A stretch of 64,000 nucleotides of DNA. Source: Lepisosteus oculatus. Lineage: Eukaryota > Chordata > Actinopteri > Semionotiformes > Lepisosteidae. Each line of letters starts with the position of its first letter. Position 1 is the stretch's first letter. This document shows positions 1 through 9,600 of the stretch, piece by piece. Under the pieces are notes generated by a model. The model saw only the letters and a program-made list of their open reading frames with translations. It made no database searches and had not been told where the DNA came from. Location of the stretch: NCBI RefSeq assembly GCF_040954835.1, contig NC_090714.1:3088501-3152500 (forward strand), in the 5' to 3' direction. The position numbers and the translations under genes are program-made.

Positions 1-530
1 GTTGAAACGGCCAACATTAAAAATCATTCTTCACACCCTGCGACAGTGCAGTCCTTGAGAATCACAGCCCTCCAGTTACAGGACACTTTAAACTACGACC
101 TGCACACAAATCTACAAGCAGTATTGAAGCTGTTCATCTCAACAGCTAAGTAAAAGCTTCAAGGAACATTTAATCCCAATATTTGTTTTAATCTTAGGGT
201 TAATTAAAGTTGTCTAAGGTCTAATCATTACTTACAAACTTCTCGGATGTTTTGCAATCCAGAGACCCTTGTATTTGTGCTCTACTTCATCCACTGTTGC
301 GCCAACAGCAGACAATCAAGAAAACTAATCCTGATGCCAAACAGCTCCGTTTCTTTAAACGAACCCGTGAGTCTATTTGCAAAAGTTCAAAGCCGAGCTC
401 CCAGAGTGCCAGGATACTCCCCAGCAAACATGAGAATGACAGAGAAACCAGAACCTAGCAGCTCGACTTTTGGACAAATAAAACATGCAGTAAGTCTGCA
501 TATGGACGGCTGAAAGGATTTGGCACTTAC

Positions 531-611
531 TTGACGGAGTCGTGCATGGTCTTGCAGACGTGCAGGAGGGCGTTCAGGATGACCGGGTCGCGGGTGGGCT
601 CCTGCTGGCAC
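531..611 (-). CDS. vps35l: VPS35L coding exon 21 (last in window)
   Basis: Residues 589-616, [20 protein letters not shown] then TMHDSVK/N, with the last Asn codon split at a GTAAGT donor. The next exon (ALTLEDEKR in human) is not found in 1-530, so the gene continues past the window edge. Confidence 0.94.
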
Positions 612-3600
612 CTGTGGGCACAGACAGGCTGGCACAGGCTTGTGAGGCCCTATCACGCACACCAGGCTGGCAAGGAGCGAGCCAGACGCATAGACCAAGA
701 GGCCAGGTTGGAGTTGGAGCAGACAGGAGAGAGGCAGGAGAGGCAGAAGGCTCAGGAAGTCGAGGGAGAGGAATCATGAGGAATGAGAGGAAAGGAGAAG
801 ACGGAGCGGTTTTTGTGCTGTGCAGAACCTACATTTAATTCATTTCTCAACATGTGAGATTATCCGTTTCTTGTTTTCCTTATAAAGGTCTCGTTTTCCT
901 TATAAGTCATATATGTTAATTCCATGTTTTAAAGACAGTTCATCATGCACACAGCACAGGAAACACTCAGACATCTTGATACATCAATCCCACTGATGGG
1001 CTGTTACTCGTACTCTGAGGGATGTGTCCAAGTTTAAAATTTCAGTTCAGGGTAAAAATGCCGACTCTGTATTGTTGATAAAAGAGCTGTCATGCAGAAA
1101 TGGTGATTAATATGGGGCCATTGCAGTGGAATGGGTTCATGAAGCTCATGCACAAACTCAACATGAAAAGACTGCTTACAAACCAGAAGGTAAAATAATT
1201 TAATTTCAGTCAGGTATGGGACCCCTAGAGACAAATCTCAGTAGCACCAAAGACACAAAGTTGTAGATATATAAGACACCAAAGACAGAGGGTGAGATAT
1301 GCAAGATACATGGAGTGAAAGGAAATTAAAATTGTTAAGTAAAGGAAGGGAAAGAGATGTAATAAGGAAATGAAAAGATGAGAAAAATGTATTGAAAGTA
1401 AAGATGTCCTCCAAAGTTGGGGGGGATGGAGGGAAAAAAAAGACGGTTCATCATTTACTCTCGTCCTGCTTGGGCATCAGTGAAACCCACCCGTTACTTG
1501 AGATGGGAATCCGAGCGCGGTTTCGGACAGGAAACACGAGGGAGGACAGGCGGGAGAGGGATACAGCGACGAGAAAGGACGGGAAACGATAAGCAGGGGA
1601 ATCGAACTGAACTGCTAGATAAACGGACAGGCACAGACCTGATGAAGACCTCCATGATGGAACGGCACACCTCCACCCTCACGCTGTCCTTCTGAAACAT
1701 GTCCAGGAAGGGCAGGAACCTCTCCTGTGGAAAGAGACAGCCTTCTCACCGTCCTGTCCCACCTGCCCCTACCACAGTACCCCCCAACCCCTACCTTCTG
1801 TAAAACCAGGCTTGTCCATCTTCCATTTTCATGCTCCTCCCATTTCCAGCTCCCCCAATAACTATCGTGCAAGCAGATCTCATCCAGCTTAAGCCTTCAT
1901 GGCAAAATCCAGCCACCCATACCTCCTTCTCAGCTCTCCCACCAACATCCGGGTCAACTCACCATGGAGAACAGCACAGAGAAGTCCTGGAAGTATGTCA
2001 GAATCTTCCTGATCACAGACTGCAGCTGAAAAGCACAACACACAATTAGCCAGCCTGTCTCTCCTGGGGCTCGTGACCGTGGCTCTAAAAAAAGGGCAGA
2101 AGCTCATAAAAGAATAAATTTAGAATCTTTGATGATCCTCCAACTACACTTTGACCTGTGACCTATGACCTACAGGCTGGAACACCAGTGCTTGGACTGC
2201 ACTATGACCAACAGGCTGGACAGAGCAGCCCTTGAACTACACTTGTGACTTGAACTGCAGGTTACCTGGGGGTAGGCATCTTCAAAGGCACGGTCAGGCG
2301 TCATGTGTTTGATTATGTCAGAAAGCACCGTGTTAACCTCCCGCTTCTGTGAGACAAAAGAAATGCAGAAAAATGATTCTGGTTCTGTCAGACACACATT
2401 TTTAAATGAGGAATATTTTGTTTTTAAAAAGCACGGAATATTCAGATAACCCTATATCACTACACAATTTAATCACAAAGATACCGTCTCTTTCTGTAAA
2501 CCTGAACTGAGACACAAGACAATCTCCCTCCACTGCCCCCTAGTGGACTCACGGTGAAGTGGCGGCAAGTGAACTCCACCCAGATCTCTGCACAGTTGAT
2601 GTAGTCCTGCCGGGAGCCAGACCGGATGAAAAGAAAGAGGAGAAAGAAGAGAGAGCCGTCAGAAACACCCCCTCCCACAGGGTCTCATAAACCTGGCCTG
2701 AGCCGACACTCATAACCCAGGATTAAACAGACGCTGCGGCACTTGGATCATTAGACAGCGGTCTGATGCAGTGATCAGGGCATAAGATGTGTAACTGGGG
2801 AGTTCTGGGTTCAAATCCTTGGTGGGGCACAGCTGTTGTACTGCTGAACATGGTGCTGCAATCCGATTGCATCAGCAAAATGCCCACCTGTACAAATGGA
2901 AGTCACTCTGCTTAAAAGCATCAGCCAGGTACATTACTGGCGACAGGTTGAAGCAGCACCAGCGAGCCGTGGTTCAGTTCATGCGTCTCGGTGGCCGTCG
3001 GTACCTGCGGGCTCCGCAGCTTGGTGATGACCTTCCAGGCCTCGTTCAGGATACCGAGCCGGTCCGCTTCGGGAGGGTCCGCGCTGGCCAGGCTGCGCCC
3101 CAGCGAGCCGAACAAGAGGTGCTGGCGGGGAAGGAGGGAAGAAACGGAGATGAAGGTTATTCCATAAAAGAAAAAGGCAGAGAGAGATTATTCCGGTCAA
3201 GATTTAGGCTCTTAAACATGCAGGAGGGCTGAAGGTTCAGGCAATGGAAGGCCCAGTCCGGACTACATTTCCCATAAAGCCGTGGGGATTGAGCTGCTGC
3301 CCTAAGTCACCTGACCGACCTGCCGCCCTCTTACACACTACATCACAGATCAAGAGGCCACGTTGGACTGGACTCTGAATGGAACACGCCCCTTCACATT
3401 TCCTGGTTCTCTGTAGGTGGATTTCATTCCCTGCTGAAAAACGTTGTCCGTCTTCTACTCATAAGAAGCTGTGGACGATATGAGTGATCTGTATGTCCAG
3501 ATTGCGGAGGGGGTGTGAGTTTTCTGGCGGGATCACCTTGGGGAAGCCGGCTTCGTCGCACTCTTTGATCATGCCGATGAAGTCGGTGGCTCGGGCAGCG

Positions 3601-6600
3601 ACGAACTCCGGCCGGAACGCTGACATCACCGAGTTCAACAGCAGAGCACTGTGGGGAGGAATAGCTCAGTGAGACCAGGACCCTGTTTCCCATTGGCTTC
3701 ATGCCTCAACACAAGCGAACAGCACGCTTAAACAAGTGCAGGTGATTTTATTGCCACAGCCACAATAAAAAAAAGAACAGAAAAAACCAGAAAGGGAACT
3801 AGTGTCCTGTAAGTGCACATACCTCACTTAAGAAAACCTTTATTGCTTATAGCAGACACCACTTAAAAAAGCTGAAAGCCATGAGGAGGACTACAAAACC
3901 AAAGTACAGGAAACCTACTTGTTCCCCAGCTGCTTACACCTCTCCATCATCTCCGTCAACAAGGCCTGCAAACAAAGGGCAAAGTCAGAGGTCATCCTGC
4001 CACTTTTTAAAATAAATGGCTGCATGTCAACCCGCCGTGCTGTGGAGCGCTTCCTGAAGACTGTGCAGGGGTGCGGTACAGAACAGTACCTCGGGGGCCC
4101 GGTAGGAGACGCACTGCAGAATCCAGTGCACGGCGGGGGAGTAGAGGATGAGATAGGCCGGGATCTCCACGTGCTGCAGCAGCAGCTGGTTCTGCACACT
4201 GTCGCTGTGGACCTGCTGGAAGGTGGTCAGCAGGTCAAAGAAGTTCCTGTTGAGGCTGTCCTTCAGGTGAGGGGAGACCTCCATGCCGATCTGCGCGAGA
4301 AGAGAGCGATGGCAAATGACCAGGGGAGCAGACATTAGGAGCTTTGATAGGTTTGATAGGTTGGTGGGGGGGCTTCCAGGCGGCTCAGACAAGCAGGACC
4401 CTCGTTCATAGTGCTGGCTGAGCTCTGTGGCTCGGACGGCACTAGATCAAGACTGCATCATGTCAGCAGAGAACCGCAGCTGAGATGTTATTCTGCCCAT
4501 CCAGCCCATTATTATTCAGTACTGAACTGATCCCAGGATCTCTGTTTCTTGAAAGGAGCCAGGGAATCAAGTTTAGCGAGGTGGCTGGGCAGCTTCTTCC
4601 AGACTCCCACCACCCTTTGAGTAAAGAAGTGCCTCCTATTCTTGGCTCTACAAAGCTAATTATTAAGCCAAGGTCCCCTTGGCTTTCACAGAATCAGCTA
4701 CCCCCATGACTTCCAGCACAGCACAGGTGAGTTAGACACAATACCCCTTTAACCAACACTAATTATGCTTTATTCAAGGATGGCAGTGAACGCCTCCAGA
4801 CCCTCATTTTGGCCAGGGCTCGGGGGTGGGGGGAGGGGGGGGGGGACTCCCACAAAGGTGTAGCAGGACAGTTCCAGGCAGGGGGAGAGGAAGAGGGAGA
4901 GAGTATTACTCTGCACAGGTAGGCCCGGGCGTAAACAGCCACCAGCGGATCTCCGATTCCCCGAATCATGGCCGTGAGCCGTGGCAGAGTCTCCTGGATC
5001 CCACTGTGGGAGAGAGACAGGGATGATCAGCACTGGAGACAGCAGGCTGCTCTCACACAGCAAAATCATGTCCACCTTGGACTTTGCTGTAGAGTGGGCT
5101 GGAAAATCACTTCTTTCCAAAGCTTTGAAGGTAAGAGACAAGATAAAGCAGTCCAGTTTCCTTGACCAAAGCCTGACCAATGCAACTGGACGACAAGAGA
5201 CAGACCTGGCTGCCCAGAGAGGACAGGCTCAGTGACCACAGCCTGGCCAGAGAAACTGGACACAGACAGACCTGGCTGTCCAGAGAGGACAGGCTGTGCT
5301 CCCACTAAAAGCAGGGAGAAGCAGAGGCAGAAACAGAGACATGAAATAAACAACTTAGGACATTTTTCCTTCAAATAAATCAAACTCCAAAATCCCCCAC
5401 ACCTGCCAGAATCAGAACAGCTTCCAATCCCAGTGGGAGAGAAGGGAAGAAACTCAACAGAGCTGCAGCCCAATATGTGACCTCCTGTCACAGCCCGAGG
5501 AACAGGCCTTTTTTTATTTTTCTGTTGCTCTGGCAACACAGTACCTCATCGGTCATGCCAATACAGGAAAGATACCCACGCTTTCGAGAGGAACCGGTGA
5601 CACTTCAGGATGGCGGCCTCCACATATCTGTCAGCGCCGTGAAGGAAAACCAGTGGAACCTCAGTGCACCTGTGGGCAGCTGAAAGACAACCGAGAGCCT
5701 AGCCAAAAACAAAACTTCAGAAACCTGCTGTTTTTACAGATTTTTACAACTTCAAGTGAAGATTTAAAATCCATTGACCTATGGTTTAAATATATATGGA
5801 AATATATAGAGTCCTGGGGCAGTACAAGTGCTATAATTTTATTTACTCCTGTTGACTGACCTTAAGATAAATGTAGGGTTTTGCCAAGGAGCATAATAGT
5901 TTGCAAATGTGCAAAGTTTGAAGTCTGTGGTTAGTATTGCTGCCTGGGACCCTGGGGTCAGTTTCAGACCCGGGGTGCTGTCTGTGTTGAGTTTGAATGT
6001 TCTCTCCCTTTCTTCCAGTTTCCTCTCACAGTCCAAAGACATGCTGGCAGGTTAATTATCTTGTGTAAAATTGGCCCTGTTGTGCGTGTGTGTGCGTGTG
6101 GGAGCCCTGCAACAGACTGGCCTCTCATCTGGGGTATATCTTGCCTTGTGCCCAGTGCTTTCTGGGAGAGGCCCCAGGTGACCTTGAATCTGGTAAGAGT
6201 TTATTGATGATATACAATGTTCTCCCAAACGTATTAATGGCTGCCACTGAGAGGAAAGCCTGCTGTCAAGGCAGTGAGGGTACTGGATGTACATCACAGT
6301 GTCAAGGATACAGTCGAGGGATGAGCTCTCGGATGGAGGCAATTTTGAAGAACCAGTTGAGGCAGGTCTCTTTCGCCGTGTCATTAACATCCTCTGGGGA
6401 AAAGGACTCTGTAAGGAGGAAACCAGGAGGGAGGAATTAAAAAGACAGAAACATGGCCGCAGACAGAACCTCAGATACAGACAAACCGTTACCAACGACA
6501 GGCCCTCACCTGGAAAGGTCTTAGAGTCAGAACACATGGTCCAGATCCTCTCGTACACCAGCCGCCCTGCCAACGGGAAGAGAAATCCCCACTTGAATTG

Positions 6601-9600
6601 GGTGTGTGGGGGACAAGAGAAACGAGAGAGGGCTTTCAAATTGGAAAGCGCCTTCAGTTAGCACCCGGACGCATCCAGAATTGAAAAAAAGCCAATACAA
6701 AATGAACACAAGCGAAGAACGAAGGCCGCCAGCCGAAACAACAGCAAAAAGGATAATAAAATAACAACCGGCAATTCCATAGTTTGAAAACAAAAACAAA
6801 CAAACAGAGAAAGACAACCAGGAGTCATCAAAAATCCTTTCTCTGGGAGCTGTAGTGACATGAATCAATTATGTTCTTGTCTGGTAACTCTCATGGTTCT
6901 TGGAGGATGATGCCAACAGATGGCCAATGAAATCTACCGGCTACAAGGGTGTCTTTCCTTCCAATACTTTCGGCGCCTTTGTCGTACATCTGGAAAAATA
7001 CGACAAGTTTGAAAAGAAAACCTTTGGCATAATCAAACACCTGTGGACCGAGCCACACATACTCACCAAAAGTATCCAGGATGTCTGTGATCAGCACAAA
7101 CTTGCTGGGATAAAACTGGATCACGGCGGTGTCAGAGAGTAGCTTGGAGCACTGCAGCACAAACACACACACAGACAAATTATACCAGGAGTTTCCTGGG
7201 CCGTATATGCAGAAGAAACCCTCAGGAACCTTTGGACACCGATATCAAATAATCACTTATTATCACTCAGTTGACTTAGTAATTTCATCACATAGAATAC
7301 AGAAGATCTAACAACGGTCTGCATGATCTGCTGTGTTGAAAATAGCAAAGCTGAAATCCTGTATATTACTATAATTCGGAATTTACCCTACAGGTTGAGT
7401 CAGCCTCTAAATGGAATCCCAGCTGTGTTAGATTTAGGTCAGTCATACAGACAGAAACAGACGCAGTGCGTCACGCTGACAGACAGCTTAACAGACACAA
7501 CCAGCCCGCGTCCCCACACCTGGATGACGATCTTGAGCGCCCTGACTTTCTGATCTGAAGCCCAGGCCTCCTTCAGAGACTGGTTGAGCTCCTCGATGCG
7601 GTTGACGTAGTCTTGCTGAGAGAGGTTCAGCATCTCCTTCTGCGAGCCCTGGAAAAAAAAAAACACACAGAGATGAGGGGAGACGGCGCCCAACATTCTC
7701 CGACAAGAGATCCCCCAAATTCAGTCCAACCCGCGACGGTGCTGATTTAACAGGCCGCTCGGAAGAGGAATGGTTTTGTCGCTTGATGTCAAAAACCTGA
7801 TGTCACGATCAGCTTTCTGCTATATCTGCAAACCTGGAAAGCTGAAGTTTTAGACTCGACCCTTTGGTTTTAAAAACAAAATTATTTTTTAGCATAGGCA
7901 CCATTGCTAATTCTAAGCCAGGTTGGGTTCATTCTAATTCCGGGTTCCCAAATGCCATAGGCTCTCACTGGTGTCCCTTAAACCTAATCTCTCCATTCTC
8001 AGTCCTTGAATCTGTCAGGCTGAACTGACAGAAGTAACCTTGACTCAGGACCGGCCTGGCTGGTTCTGAGAAAGACCAGGCATCAGTTTTGGAGAAGAAT
8101 AACAAAGCAGGAAAAACTCACCTCCTCCAGGTCATCCAGCTCCTCCAACCGAGTCCGCACTTTCTCCGACACCGCTGAGCCAGGACTGGGCGCCTTCCCT
8201 GTCAATCACACATTCAGCTCTCAGTGACCCGGCCTGCTAGCCCAAGGGGCTCCCAATCCTGGTCCCGGAGGATCATCCACCTCCCGGTTTTCCTTCCAGC
8301 CCAGCTTCATTAGATTTTTAGATGGTTTTGGCGACAAATACTACTTGCTAACTCTGCACGCAGATGATGTCGGAACATCTCTGTGGTGAAAGGTCTGCTG
8401 CTCAACCTGTACTTATGCACTTGGACATCACATCACGTTCGTCATCCCAGTGACTAGTGAGCAGGAATGGCTGCTCCCGTGAGCTCTCACTCTCGCCCGC
8501 GGGGAGACCAGGGCTTTGCCACAACGTGGCGACTAACAGTACTTTCACAAAGTTCACGATTTTGTGCTTCATTCGAAATGCGGGAAATTGTTACTCTGCC
8601 GTCAACGCTTCTATTTTGTAACCGAGATTTAATAACCGGTCTGAGAAACTGGGATTATAGTTCCCCTTGAAGGGTTCAGTTGTGTGACGCTGAGGCCTGT
8701 GTGCCTCCAGAGCCAGGACTGGGAGCAAGGCTGATGTACCACAGGGTTACTGGGAGGGGAATTTCCTCCAATAGGCAGACACAATTAAAACTGTACGTGC
8801 ACAACAGGAATATACCCTAGAGTGTCCGACAAACAACAAAGAAAAAAACCCTCCACGCACCTCCAGCCTGTACAGTTTTAATTCTGCCTGAGCTTCCAGT
8901 ATCACAATTCGCACAAGCAGTAATTCAACCTAATTCACACAATTCTTTGTAAAATTATTACAAGGGAAAACAAAGTAGCAAAAGTGAAACACGTAGTTAA
9001 CTAGGGAGAAAATGAAATGGTCGTAGTTTTCACAGTACTGGTACTCATGCAGTTTACCAACTGGCCAAGAAAATAAAAAAACAATATTCATTATGAAATT
9101 TAGCAGGTAGATGTAGAAAATTCCCCCTTGTGAGGATAACTGTAAAACTATTCTCTTGCTTAACAGAACCAGATAAAATCCCGGGGCTCTGGAGAGCTGA
9201 AGATCAAAGCCCTGATCCTGATCACCACCATCACGTAGGAGGTCACAATTTGTTTCCACAAAGTTTAGAACAACATAGTTATCTAAAATCTACGCACTAT
9301 TGAGGACCAGAGATTTCTTCACTGCACATATTACACGTTTGATTCCTCAAGAATAGACAGGTGTGGCCTGTCCTTAGAACAAGTGACCTACAAAACTCAC
9401 TGGACTGGGATTCTCCCGGACCAGGGGTGGAGACACTTATGACTATTGGATTGATATATGGATTTTCTGATCTTAAATTGTAATTTCTGTTTAGATTATA
9501 CTGTGTTCTAACTACAATGGTGCACCTGAAGTTGAACGTGAAGAAATGCAACAAGAAAGCACATACAATGGATCAGCTAACAGTTTTTAAAGTTGTTTTT

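Noticed and set aside
4826-4852. Long G run, and a similar one at 34640-34656
   Set aside because: Simple low-complexity sequence; G-quadruplex potential alone gives no functional case.
6052-6639. 195-codon minus-strand open frame
   Set aside because: Spans VPS35L exons 9 and 10 plus intron and SINE sequence; only the exon parts are real.
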